Positions 19,002-30,500 of a stretch of DNA of 64,000 nucleotides are shown piece by piece. The notes under the pieces are model-generated. The model worked only from the letters and a program-made list of their open reading frames with translations. It made no database searches and was not told the DNA's origin. Position numbers and translations under genes: made by a program. The stretch covers positions 594,774,410-594,838,409 of the forward strand of contig CM057344.1 in NCBI GenBank assembly GCA_030015575.1, in the 5' to 3' direction. The number at the start of each line of letters is the position of its first letter. Positions within the stretch are counted from its first letter, which is position 1. The stretch is from Agapanthus africanus. Its lineage: Eukaryota > Streptophyta > Magnoliopsida > Asparagales > Amaryllidaceae.

Positions 19002-22000
19002 ATGGCTTCAAACTGTACTACCTGCAACTGCAACTCTCGCTCCGTCCGTGCTGGAGGAGTGACTTATGGGCCCCAAGCGGCCTCCATCTTCAAGATGCCA
19101 GTGGAGCAGGTAACTCAGCCTACCACTGGATTATTCTTCGGGACCATGCTCCCACCGTTTAGCTTCAATGCCACAATGACGTTGCAAGAAGCCCCAAAGA
19201 AGTCGGTCTTTGATCGGCTTACCACTGCCGCGACCCCTCTCAACGGGTCGCCCAGCTTCAATACCTCAGTTTTCAACAGACTGGGCCAGAATGTCTGCAA
19301 ACCCACGATACCCGAAGCTGCCATCCAAAAGCGGATAGCTATCCCGGCTCAAGCGGATGAAATCATTGGAAAGGCTCCTCCTTCTAAGAAGTCAGTTTTT
19401 ACAAGGCTGGCCATTCCGGTTGCTGCTCCAGGCGAGATCCTCAAAGCTGCTTCCCCTGCAAAGAGGTCTGTCTTTGACAGATTAGACATTGCTTCTCAAC
19501 GAGCGTCAGTCTTCGATAGGCTAGCACCAATAACAGTCTCTCCTCAAAGCAGGGGGCATGAAGAAGCTTATCCAACAGCGGAGGTGATCTCATCCGCACG
19601 ACATGCTCGACGTCGCCACTGGTGCCGAGTGAGGAAGGCTGGGGGCAACTCCCCTCTGAGATAACTCCACCAGCTCCAACGGTGGGGATCGATGCTACTG
19701 TTCCAACCGGGAACAGCTTTGAATTGCTGAACACGGTGCGCAGAAACTCTCCTACTGCGATGCTGAAGAGAACTCCTTCACCTGTGGAGGATACTCCAGA
19801 GAAGAAGCTGGAGCAGCCCCCTCAACGGCTACCCTCTAAAATTTACAAGGTCTGGCGACAGATCCAGGGGTCGGTGATTGATGAAAACTATCTCCGCCGA
19901 CAGAAAAAGATGAAGGTTCGGCAGGAGAAGGATTACTCCGTCAAGCCGCAAAAAGCAACGGCTACTTGGGTGCCCACTATAACGGTCCCCTCAACTTCAA
20001 CCACTCAAAAGAAAGGGAGGCCGCAGAAAGCCCCTGTGAACATGGCGAGCCGTAAACGCGCTGAGCACAAACACCCCAAGTATGGGGGAATGGTGGTGCA
20101 CACTGTTTATATGGCTTCTAGAAAGGAGGAAAGCCGTGCTTCGACGGGTCACCGACCGCTCACCCGATCCGTGACGAAAGCCCAGGAGCAGCAACAGAAG
20201 CTTCAGGAGATGATGACTGCAATGGCCGCACTTACTGGGCCAAAAGGAAGCTCGGAGGCATCATCAGAGCAGCGTCATGAACAAGAAACTGACGCTGACT
20301 ACCTACGCAGAGTCCTCGAAAAGAAGGACAGAGAAGCCGCAGAGCAAGCGGCTAACATAAAGCAAATGGCGCTCCTCTTCCAAGATATGGTAGGGATGAT
20401 GCTACAGCCGGACCCTCCAGTTAAAGACCCTCCGATCATTACTGAAGACGATAGAGGAGAGACATCTAATCCGCCTCCGGCTCTTTCAACAGCCAAAGAT
20501 GAAACCATTTCCAAGGCTGCGCTGGATGACTATATAGCTCATCAAATATGGGCTCATCAAGTGAATGAAGCGGCTGTGCAAATTGTTAGAACTGGATGAC
20601 CCTATCCGGGCTGGTATGACCAAATCAGTTACCCGCCGGGATATACGATCCCTAAGTTCCACGTATATAAAGGGACAGGGAACCCACATCAGCATGTCGC
20701 TCAATTCAGGGCCTTATGCGGCAATACTGGAGGCAATGACAGACTGTTGCTTCGACAATTTGTCGGCAGCTTAGCAGAAACGGCATTCGAATGGTATTCG
20801 GAGCTACCTAACGACTCTGTCAAAACATTTGCGGAGATGGAGTTGCTGTTTACACAAAGATTCGCGAGTGCTAGTGAACGCATCCCGATAACAGCACTGA
20901 TCAACGCCAGGATAAGGCCAGGCGAAACATGGGTTCAATACGCAACACGATGGCGGAATCTGTGGTCAAAATGCGAATAGCGGATCGAAGAAGCACCTGC
21001 GGTAGGTATGTTCGTGGGCACTCTTGATCCGCAAGCAACCATCTCGCAATTCATGATGTTCTTCAAACCGACCACGTTCCAGGCTTTAATTGATAAGTTG
21101 GCCCAAATGGATCAGATAAGTCACACACCATCTCATTCAAAGACGGATCCTTGGAATGAAAAGGGCAAAGGGAAAGCAACCTTCGTTGCCAATACTCAGC
21201 AACGGCCGAGCAACTTAAAGCCGGTTGTTCGCCAAAACAATGTGCGACCACGCCCGTCCCTCGAGGAGAGACTGGGACGTCCTTACTCGTTTCCTCAGAA
21301 TAAAACGAGGAGATTGTTCGAGCTGGCAGTGCGCAACAGACTCATCAATCTACCGAGTCCAAAGCGTCCGTTGCAGCCAGGCGATGTCAACGATCCCAAT
21401 TATTGCCCTTACCACCAAACGGTAAGTCACCCGATCGAGGATTGCTTCGTCTTTAAAGGATGGATCGAAGATCAGTACCTACAAGGTAAGTTCGCGCTGT
21501 CTGAAAAGTGGAAAGTAAACCCACCACAGCCGCACACTCCAAAGAAGACGGACACACCAGGGGCAACTTGTCACGTGATCTCCCACTCATTTACGGACGA
21601 TGAAAAAACTCCTTACACTAAGAAACTGGGGGCAGAGCCTGAGCCGGAATTCGTGTGGCCGTCAGACGAAATGATTGACGCTTTTCTAGATGAGATCCGT
21701 CTAAAAAGTAAAGCTGATCGAGAGCGCGAGATGGCCATATTCGAGAAAGCTAAACGCCGGCGACTAGATGAAAGGGTCGAAACACTCCCACCGGATCAAA
21801 GTACATCCAACGCAAATAAAAGCAGGATTAAGACAAGGAAACGATTCACCAAAGCCATATCAATAGGGATGAGGCCGCCCTCTTTCAGAGAAAATTCTCC
21901 TGGTGGTATACATTTTGATGAAACGGACGTACACCCTAACTTCTGCTTATATCATCAGAGGATCGCACATCCTACTGAAGACTGCAACTCCTTTAAGTGT

Positions 22001-22738
22001 TGGTGGCAAGGATATGTCCCTCATAGACAACACGTCAATAGAATTAAGCGGGAAGCTCGTAGACAGCGAAAAAATACGACAGATGAGCATAAAAGAGTTG
22101 CCGGCAATTGTCATAGGGATGAGCCCGGGGGACCACGAGTTCTCACCTTTGGAAGCGATTCTGACGAAGAAGCCGCCCTCGACCCTCTCTTCAAGGAATT
22201 CATTTCTAAAACAAAAGAATTGAAGAGTTGCGAGAACGTTCAGCCGTACAATCTCACGCTACCCGCAAAGAATCTCGGACCCACAAACGACGGAGCAAAC
22301 GAAATGAGAAAGAAAAAGGAAAAAACGGCCTTTGTTGCCAACACTCAACAACAGCCGAGTAACCCGAGACCGTTTTGTCGTCAAAACAACAAACCGCGAT
22401 ACCTCAATGAGAAGTTGAAACGTTCTTACTCGTTTCCCAAAGATAAAACAAAGAAATTGTTCGAACTAGCAGTGCGCAGCGGGCTCATCACTCTGCCAGA
22501 TCCAAAACGCCCATTGCAACCAGGTGACGTTAATAATACTAACTATTGTCCCTACCACAGAGTAATGGGTCACCCACTCGAAAATTGCTACGTCTTCAAA
22601 AACTGGGTTGAAGACCAATACCAACAGGGCAAGTTCGCACTGCCCGAAAAGTAGAAAGTAAACCCGCCACAACAACATGCTTCGAAAAAGGTGGATATGC
22701 CGGGGGCATCATGCTCATTCATAGGGAAAGCCCCATAG
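19002..22738 (+). pseudogene. El-1 gag-like protein with SVFxRL repeats and three CHHC knuckles
   Basis: The ATG at 19002 is chosen because the El-2 protein starts with the same MASNCT. The N-terminus has five SVFDRL-like motifs (19207-19530). A retrotransposon gag domain lies at about 20620-21020 (FEWYSELPNDSVKTFAE, then LINARIRPGETWVQYATRW). Three zinc knuckles of type C-x2-H-x4-H-x4-C follow near 21405, 21940 and 22548; the first and third sit in a duplicated module of about 95 residues starting YSFPQNKT or YSFPKDKT. Four lesions: a one-base loss in a C run at 19651-19654, TGA at 20597, TAG at 20978 and TAG at 22652. No protease or polymerase follows. Gag would supply particle and RNA-binding functions. 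Confidence 0.85.
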
Positions 22739-22929
22739 ACCGAAAAGTCAGTAAACTAGAGATTCGCCTCAAATACGGCGACGGTGGACCGAAACGTCCT
22801 TAAACTAACGGCGGACTGCAATGTCCTAAAACTTGCAAATGACCGAAACGTCGTTAAACTACTCCCAACCCGCAGCATCTTCAGGCTGACGTGCCCAAAA
22901 AAAAACGGTACGTCCACAAGCAAAATGGG

Positions 22930-23007
22930 CACGGATGAAAACCCGAAAGGGCTCCGTGAGTAAAAACAGCAGGGCTACCGGCGAGTGTTTGTGAAAACCC
23001 GAAAGGG
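22930..23007 (+). other. GAAA-tetraloop hairpins at start of El-1 non-coding region
   Basis: CACGGA (22930-22935) pairs with TCCGTG (22953-22958), enclosing CCC-GAAA-GGG (22942-22951). A second CCC-GAAA-GGG is at 22998-23007. GAAA is a classic stable RNA tetraloop. The block occurs in El-2 (45488-45516 and again at 45656-45684). Confidence 0.7.
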
Positions 23008-23027
23008 CGCAACCTCGTTAAAAGACA

Positions 23028-23548
23028 CTTACAGGATCCTCTCGACCTTGTAAGGAGTAACCACCTGCGTGAGATCCTTACGACTCACAAGGGAGCAACA
23101 CACTTAGGGATCCTCACGATTCCTAAGGAGAAATTACACTTGCGAGATCCTCACGACTCGTAAGGAGAACTCTCTTATGGGACCCTCACGGCTTATAAGA
23201 TTTGAAAGTCTTAAGTTACAGAGACTTGAACCTGTTCTTAAGCAACCCCCACAACCTCTATTAATGCCCTACAAGCAGCTCAATACTGACCCTTGTATAC
23301 AATCCACGGGCGCGAATAAACATTTCCCTAACCAAGTCCCATCCGTGACTGGGGATATGTCCGTACGGTGAACAACCCTTATAAGTCCTCTCGATTTGTA
23401 AGGAGAAAACCCTTTTGTAAGATCCTTACGACTTACAGGGGAACATACACTTAGGAATCCTCATGATTTCTAAGGAGAAAACACACCTACGAGATCCTCA
23501 CGACTCGTAGGGAGAAATACCTTTGTGAGACCCTTACGGCTCATGAAG
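23028..23548 (+). repeat. Hairpin array in El-1: constant loop, varying paired stems (10 units)
   Basis: Units start at 23028, 23069, 23103, 23139, 23174, 23378, 23416, 23450, 23486 and 23521, separated mainly by GGAGAAAA-type linkers. Each folds into a stem of about 7-11 bp closed by CTCAC, CTTAC, CTCTC or CTCAT. Examples: CTTATAAGTC with GATTTGTAAG; CTTAGGAATC with GATTTCTAAG; CCTACGAG-A-TC with GACTCGTAGG. The inner pair switches between TC/GA and CC/GG. Between the two halves lie a CTTAAG...CTTAAG block and the motif TATACAATCCACGGGC (about 23297). No gene is visible here. Confidence 0.85.
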
Positions 23549-23658
23549 TCAAAAGCCTTAGCCGACAGGACCCTTAACCCTGTTTACTAAGCCACCTTTG
23601 TTCAATATCGACAGAGGCAAATGATGATTCGCTCCTGGCAATATCCCAGTTGCAGCGA

Positions 23659-24090
23659 TGCTGATGCCTAAACCGGTATCAAATTCCAAGTCCGTTCACG
23701 GCAAATGATGATTCGCTCCTGGAAATATTCCAGTCGCAGCATGCTGATACCAAGATTGGTATCAGATCCCAAATCCCCTACTCGCGAAAAAAAATCAGCG
23801 AGCCAAAAAAAAATGCATACGAAATAGCCGAAATGATGGGGCAACTTGCAAACAGAATCAGCAAGTAAAAATGTATGCATACAAAATAGCCGAAATGATT
23901 GGGCAACTCGCAATAAAAAACAGCGAGTAAAAATAAAATAAATAGCCGAAATGATTGGGCAACTCGCAATAAAAAACAGCGAGTAAAAATAAAATAAACA
24001 GCCGAAATGATTGGGCACCACGAAAAATAGCCAAAATGATTGGGCAATCGCGACCTTCGCGATATAAAAGCTGAAATGATAGAGCATCGC
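23659..24090 (+). repeat. Second set of paired motifs in El-1 (GATRCC and ACTYGC hairpins)
   Basis: GATACC-AAGATT-GGTATC is at 23746-23763, preceded by a weaker GATGCC...GGTATC near 23660. Next come tandem units of about 57 bp containing ATAGCCGAAATGAT: ACTTGC/GCAAGT at 23844-23866, then ACTCGC/GCGAGT at 23906-23928 and 23962-23984. ATCGCGA-CCT-TCGCGAT follows near 24046. The long minus-strand frame through this stretch reflects the repeat period. Confidence 0.75.
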
Positions 24091-24848
24091 GGAAAGAATA
24101 AAAAATGATGAAAGAATGAAACTTTTTGCCCTACAGATGAGATCACATCGATCCCTGTATACAATCCAGGGGCACAAACAAAGAGGGAACCTTACCTTCC
24201 CAACAGGCTCCACCAGAAAGCGAAGCCAAATCTCGACGGTTCATAGATAACCTAGAGACAATCTCGACATCTGTCGCAAGATTGCAGACACAATGCCAAC
24301 AAATGAAGTAAAGGAAAATCCCTAATTTTAGGGTCTCGACGTCAACATCGATAACTTAGAGATCACCAACTGTGTTTCTCCTCACTCCAACTAGATGCAG
24401 ACATGACGTCAACAACCAACCTCAGAATCGCAACGAAATGGAACCATGGCAAAGTTCCTAGTCCCAAATCTCAACGGCCACATCTGCAGCCTGGAGACCA
24501 ACAACGGTGTGCCTCCTCATTCCAGCAGCACAAAGATGTTACACCATCAAGCGGAGCGATGGCAAAATCCCAACTCCACCCTAGCATTCGTCTCGTTACA
24601 GCAGACGCAATGTTAACAACGGCGTTCCTTCGCAGTCCAGCAGGATGTACATGCAAAGTTAATAAAAGACCACATGGTCAGCAAAGCGGAGTGATGGCAA
24701 AATCCCAGCTCCACCTCAGCACTCGTCTCGTCACAGCGGACACATCATCAAGCAAAGCGGAACAGCAGCAACTCCCAGTTCCATAACTCGACGATGTACT
24801 CCCACAGAGAGTCAAATCCCAACTCCGTGAAATGCGGATATAATCAAT
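24091..24848. other. El-1 non-coding stretch, low-copy
   Basis: No domain-bearing ORF is seen. The stretch holds one more TATACAATCCA motif (about 24158) and scattered copies of phrases that recur downstream (TTCGTCTCGTTACAGCAGACGC). Confidence 0.5.
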
Positions 24849-25440
24849 AAAATTCCTGGTCACGTGGAACGCAGATAACGTCACTCTTTGACCCCGTGGA
24901 AAACATCCAAAGCGGATCCTGGTCCTCGCAGAGCACGGCAGTGAACCCGTGTGAAGCATCCAGAGTGGAGCCTAGTCCTCGCCTAACGCGGTAGTGAACC
25001 CGTGTGAAGCGTCTAGAGCAAAATTCCTGGTCACGTGGAACGCGGATAACGTCACTCTTCGACCCCGTGGAAAACGTCCAGAGCGGATCCTGGTCCTCGC
25101 AGAGCACGGCAGTGAACCCGTATGAAGCATCCAGAGCGGAGCCTAGTCCTCGCCTAACGCAGCAGTGAACCCGTGTGAAGCATCTAGAGAAAAATTCCTG
25201 GTTACGTGGAACGCGGATAACGTCACTCTTTGACCCTGTGGAAAATGTCCAGAACGGATCCTGGTCCTCGCAGAGCACGGCAGTGAACCCGTGCGAAGCA
25301 TCCAGAGTGGAGCCTAGTCCTCGCCTAACATGGCAGTGAACCCGTGTGAAGCATCTAGAGCAAAATTCCTGGTCACGTGGAACGCGGATAACGTCACTCT
25401 TCGACCCCGTGGGAAACGTCCAGAGCAGATCCTGGTCCTC
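24849..25440. repeat. 171-bp tandem array in El-1, about 3.5 copies
   Basis: Units begin with AAATTCCTGG at 24849, 25021, 25192 and 25363. Each has two half-units sharing GTGAACCCGTGTGAAGC. The period is 171 bp, a multiple of three, which is why a long minus-strand frame stays open; it is not a gene. El-2 lacks this array. Confidence 0.9.
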
Positions 25441-25444
25441 ACAC

Positions 25445-26465
25445 CAACATGGAGTGATCACCACCGCGACATTCGTCTCGATACAGCAGACGCGATACCA
25501 GAAAACGAAGCGAAGGTCAAATTCCTAGCTTCAGGGTCTTGACGGCAAGTCATATAAAGCCTGAAAGACAATCGGAGATCATCCCACACCAGCGCGGAGT
25601 GGTCACCACCTCGACGTTCGTCTCGATACAGTAGACGAAATATCACCCCAGCGTTCTTCCCCCAGCAGGATTCGGAAGCGACAAAGCAAACGAAGCGAAG
25701 GCCAAATTCCTAGCTTCAACGTCTTGACGGTAAGTCATATAAAACCGGAAAGACAAACAGAGATCATCCCACATGGAGTGGTCACCACCACGACATTCGT
25801 CTCGATACAGCAGACAAAATGTCACTACTGCGTCCTTCCTCCAACAGGATCCGGACACACCAAAGAAAACGAAGCGAAGGCCAAATTCCTAGCTCCAGGG
25901 TCTTAACGGTAAGTCATATAAAACCGGAAAGACAATCAGAGATCATCTCATACCAACATGGAGTGATCACCACCTCGACGTTCGTCTCGACACAGCAGAC
26001 GCAACATCACCGAAAGGAGTCGCGGCAAAATCCCTGGTTCCAGAGCTCGACGGTTCACCAGCAACCTAGAGACAACCATGACATTCGTCTTGATATAGAG
26101 GACGCGATGCCAGCAAACGAAGTGAAGGCCAAATTCCTAGCTTCAACGTCTTAACGGCAAGTCATATAAAGCCTGAGAGACAATCGGAGATCATCTCGAA
26201 CTAATGCGGAGTAGACACCACCTCGACGTTCGTCTCGATACAGCAGACGCAACATCACCAAAAGGAGCCACGGCAAAATCCCTAGTTCCAAATCTCGACG
26301 GTTCACCAGCAACCTAGAGACAAACGTGACATTCGTCTCGATACAGAGGACGCAATGCCAGCAAAACGAAGCAAAAGCCAAATTCCTAGCTTCAGGGTCT
26401 TAACGGCAAGTCATATAAAGCCTGAAAGACTATCGGAGATCATCCCACACCAGCGCGGAGTGGTT
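25445..26465. repeat. Degenerate long repeats in El-1 (about five copies)
   Basis: Repeated phrases include CGACRTTCGTCTCGATACAG, GGCCAAATTCCTAGCTTC and GCAAGTCATATAAAGCC, spaced roughly 140-250 bp. A shorter version is in El-2 (47150-47420). No coding domain is present. Confidence 0.75.
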
Positions 26466-26985
26466 ATGACTCATCGGGGCTCTCCAAAATGAGCCTAACC
26501 TCAAGTAAAAAGCGGCATGGCAAATTCCTAACGCTTGCTCTTCCGACGGTCAAACTGCCAAGGAGGATTGCTTGAAGACGTCTTGTCCAGCCCCCGAAGG
26601 GATCAGAGACACGACAGTCGCAGGGCTACTCGAACAACATGATTGCCTATCGAGGAATATATCAGCTCATGCGACGGTACGACGGCCAAAACCCTAAGTA
26701 CCATAGACCCTAATGGACTTCTGTCGTAAAGAGCAGAGGTTAACTGTGACGTTAGGATATTCTTGCGAGATCTGCTCAATCCGTTTCGACTCGTGAGGAA
26801 ATTGATGTCTTTGCGAGAACTTCTTGATTCGTCTCGACTCGTGAGATAAAGCCTTAGGCAATAGGGATTAAAAAACCTGTTTCCTAAGCACTGGGACCCT
26901 GCAAGTCGGCCCAAAATGGTCTCTTGCATACTATCCACGGGTCACACTCTCCAAAGTCGAATCTTGATAAGGAGGGAAACAACCG

Positions 26986-27157
26986 CTTACGGGTCCTCTC
27001 GACTCGTAAGAGGGAAAACTCTCTTATAGGATCCTTACGACTTATAAGAGAAAACACACTTAGGAATCCTCACGACTCCTAAGGAGAAAATACACCTATG
27101 AGATCCTCACGACTCGTAGGGAGAAAAGTCTTTATGAGACCCTCACGGCTTATAAAG
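26986..27157 (+). repeat. Hairpin array in El-1, second block (5 units)
   Basis: Units are at 26986-27010, 27021-27050, 27059-27083, 27095-27120 and 27130-27157. The first is a full 10-pair stem (CTTACGGGTC with GACTCGTAAG, one wobble) around CTCTC. The second has CTCTTATAGG paired with CTTATAAGAG outside TC-CTTAC-GA. The fifth pairs CTTTATGAG with CTTATAAAG outside CC-CTCAC-GG. The block is preceded by a TATAC-type motif variant near 26926. Confidence 0.85.
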
Positions 27158-27537
27158 TTGAAAAGTCTTAGGTGGCAGATCCTAACCCTGTCTCCTAAAC
27201 CATCACCGTCCTGCAAAGAGGTCAAGATGGACCATCTATGAGCCACACTTGCCAAAGCTACATGCCATTGAGATGGAGAACTTACTCATGAGCATATAAG
27301 CTACTTCACGCCAGAGTAAGATATAAAGAGATAGAAGGGTGCGGCTCATGGAGTTAAGGGTTTGGAACCATATCTCTTAAGAGTCGAAATTTGAGTCAAT
27401 GATAAATGACGACGCTTGTGTCCGCTCGTTATCCTCTCAGATCAAGATTCTGAAAGTTATATACCAACCCAAAACTGGTCATACGCTATGCATTACTCTG
27501 CACTACTTCACCCACGTATATGCTTACGTGGGCAAAG
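27158..27537. other. El-1 sequence between hairpin array and polypurine tract
   Basis: No gene is seen. Short ORFs here run into the LTR and have no domain. El-2 carries an antisense ORF in the equivalent place; El-1 does not. Confidence 0.5.
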
Positions 27538-27551
27538 TAGTGGGGGGCATT
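27538..27551 (+). promoter_or_regulatory. El-1 polypurine tract
   Basis: AGTGGGGGGCATT lies directly before the TGTTCC that opens the 3' LTR. El-2 has the near-identical GTGGGGGGGCATT in the same place. Confidence 0.8.
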
Positions 27552-30500
27552 TGTTCCTGCCAAAAATTTCTGCGCAAAAGAGTCCAAGGTATCAAATGGC
27601 AGCGATACGCTTAAGAAAATGGGAACCAGTATCTTCTGGGCTGTTTTTTGACAAACTCCCGAATGAGAAACAGATAAATTTTGATGGTATCAAAAGCGGC
27701 TCGAAAAACCCTTCGATTTGATATATTATGGGCCTCGTAATTCATCCGGGATCAAAAGTTATGAGGAATTACGTGTCCACACGTGATGGACTTTTAAAAA
27801 CCCGCTGGAGGAGTTAAAAGATATAATAAAAACTCAAAAAAGACCCCAATGGGGCATCACGTGTTCACACGTGACCATGGGTCACGTACAGACACATGAT
27901 GGGCTCTTAAGGCCTCTAAAATAATAAATAGAATTAAATTCTAAAATCTGTTCCCTGATTAAAAATCAGAAGTTACCTCAATGAGGTATCACGTGCTCAC
28001 ACGTGACCAATGGTCACGTGTTGACACATGATGGTTAAAACTGAAGCATAAACAAGCGGCCGTTAAAGAACTCAATTGGGGGTCACGTGCTCACACGTGA
28101 TCAAGGGTCACGTGCTCACACGTGACCAAGGGTCACGTGTCAGCACGTGACTGGTTTTGAAAGCCTTAAAGTTAATAGAATTAAAATTCTAAAATTTTCT
28201 AAATCTTTCCAAACACAAAAGGTCTATGGGACCGTTGGATTAAAAATCTGAGGGTGATTAAAAATCACCAATTTATGCAATAATCTTGGACCTGGAAAAA
28301 TTCCCCCCCTAAATCTAACCGAGATAACAAAGGGATATCTTTGGATTTAAAATCCAATGGTGAATAAAATTCACTTAAAGATCTAAATGCCCAGATTAAT
28401 GATAAATATAAATCAAATCTCTCAACAATCAAATCAAATCTTTCAATGAGAGATTTGCTAAACAAATCGATTCTTTTTCTTCTCCTATAAATAGGAGCCA
28501 AGAAGAGAGAGAGGGGGATCTACTTTTTGGAGAGAAAAACAGAGAGGGGAGAATTTAATTCTCAAGAGGGAAGAAAAGAAAGGAGAATTTAATTCTCAAC
28601 AAAGAAAACCCTAGGTGAGAAAAGAAAGGGAATCAAAACTTCAAAAGGAGAATTTAATTCTCAAAATTTAAGAGTTTAACTCTTCTGCAAATAAAAGAAC
28701 TTAGTTCTTCTTCTGGTGGAAGATCAGTACAGAGCACATCTCCCCATAGGATAAGAATTTAATTCTCATCGGGTCGAGATCCTACCATGCGGATCCTAAA
28801 CTTAGAAGGGGAATTGAGTTTTGAGAATTTAACTCTCCAAAACTAATTGGAATTTAATTCCTACAGAATCATAATTGGGGTTTAACCCTACTTAAGAATT
28901 TAATTCTTTTACATATCTGGGAATTTAATTCCTTTAAAAAGAAATCAGGGCATGAGTAGACATCACATGCCCACACGTGATGGCTATGAAAATTAAAAGT
29001 GTTTAACACTTGTTTGCAGAACAAAATAAAGGGGATCTGGCCCCACTTTTTGATGCCATCACGTGCTCCACGTGACCCCCGAAACACAGAAAGAAAAAGC
29101 AAAGGGAATGAAAGCTTTGGGCGCTCTCACGTGTTATCACGTGACCCCTCAGCAAATGCTTTAACAATTGGCGCACAGATCCCTATCACGTGCCAACACG
29201 TGATGCTCTAAAATAAAAATAAAAGTGTTTAACACTTATTCGCAGATTTGTGGATAAACCAAAAGGAGATCTGGCTCCACATTTAGGGCGCCCTCACGTG
29301 TCACCACGTGATCCCTAATGAGCATTCTAACAGACCAGAGCGAGGGCCTCCATCACGTGCCCACACGTGATGGCCAGGAAATTAAAAGTGTTAAACACTG
29401 ATCTGCAGAATAAAATAAGGGAAATCAGGGCGCTCTTACGTGTCCACACGTGACCTCTCTCTCCTTAGTGTTTAACACTAATCTGAAGACTTTGTCCTCA
29501 GTGTTTAACACTGATTTTCTTAGTGTTTAACACTAATTTGGAAAACTCTATTGGCAGTGTTTAACACTGATTTGCTTAGTGTTTAACACTAATTTGAAAA
29601 CTCTGTTCCCAGTGTTTAACACTGATTATCTTTTAGTGTTTAACACTAACTTGCTAATCTTATTCCCAGTGTTCAACACAGTTGGTCTTTAGTGTTTAAC
29701 GCTAGCTTTAGCCCAATTGGCTAAGTTTCTAGAGGCAAAGCCTCTCCTTCAATGGACCAACAGAGGGCCAATATTTCAAACATAATTGGACTTAGCCCAA
29801 ACTGGCCATAAGTCCTCAAATCATCTTGAACTGAGCACATCTGCTCTTTCAACCAACTCATTGGTTTAGGGTACATCTCTGAACTCCTCTGATATTTGTC
29901 GTTGTAATCCTTCAACGTCTTCAGAGATGTGACGGGTCCCGACAACCACACATCAACACGGACTGTGGGGTCCTTAAACTCATGGACTTATGCGTCCTTA
30001 AACCAAGATACGGACTGTGGGGTCCTTAAACCCGCGGACTTATGCGTCCTTAAACTAACGGACTAATGCGTCCTTAAACACACCCATACGGACTGTGGGG
30101 TCCTTAAACCCATGGACTTATGCGTCCTTAAACTACCAATGGACCACCATGTCCCTAAACTGGTAATCGACCACCACATCCTTAAACTGGCGATGGACCA
30201 CCATGTCCCTAAACTGTTAATGGACCACTACGTCCCTAAACTGGAAATGGACCACTATGTCCCTAAACTGGAACAATAGAGCCCAAACGCTCTTTTGTCG
30301 GATCTAAACGATCTCGTTAAGTCGATCTTAGTCCCAAATTGGACTAACGTATCCTTAACAACCGTTTAAGTTGATCTTAGCTTCAAATATGGCTAACGTA
30401 TCCTTAAACCTTCAAACAGACTTTAGTCCCAAATTGGACTATGGATCACCCAACCAACTTTGGTCCAAGGGTACATCTCTGAACTCCTCTGACACCTGTC

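Noticed and set aside
23668..24213. 181-residue minus-strand ORF with SFRLF repeats
   Set aside because: It reads through the roughly 57-bp tandem units; composition and repetition follow the DNA repeat.
24844..25464. 206-residue minus-strand ORF with repeated sequence
   Set aside because: It is produced by the 171-bp tandem array, whose period is a multiple of three; there is no domain and it is absent from El-2.
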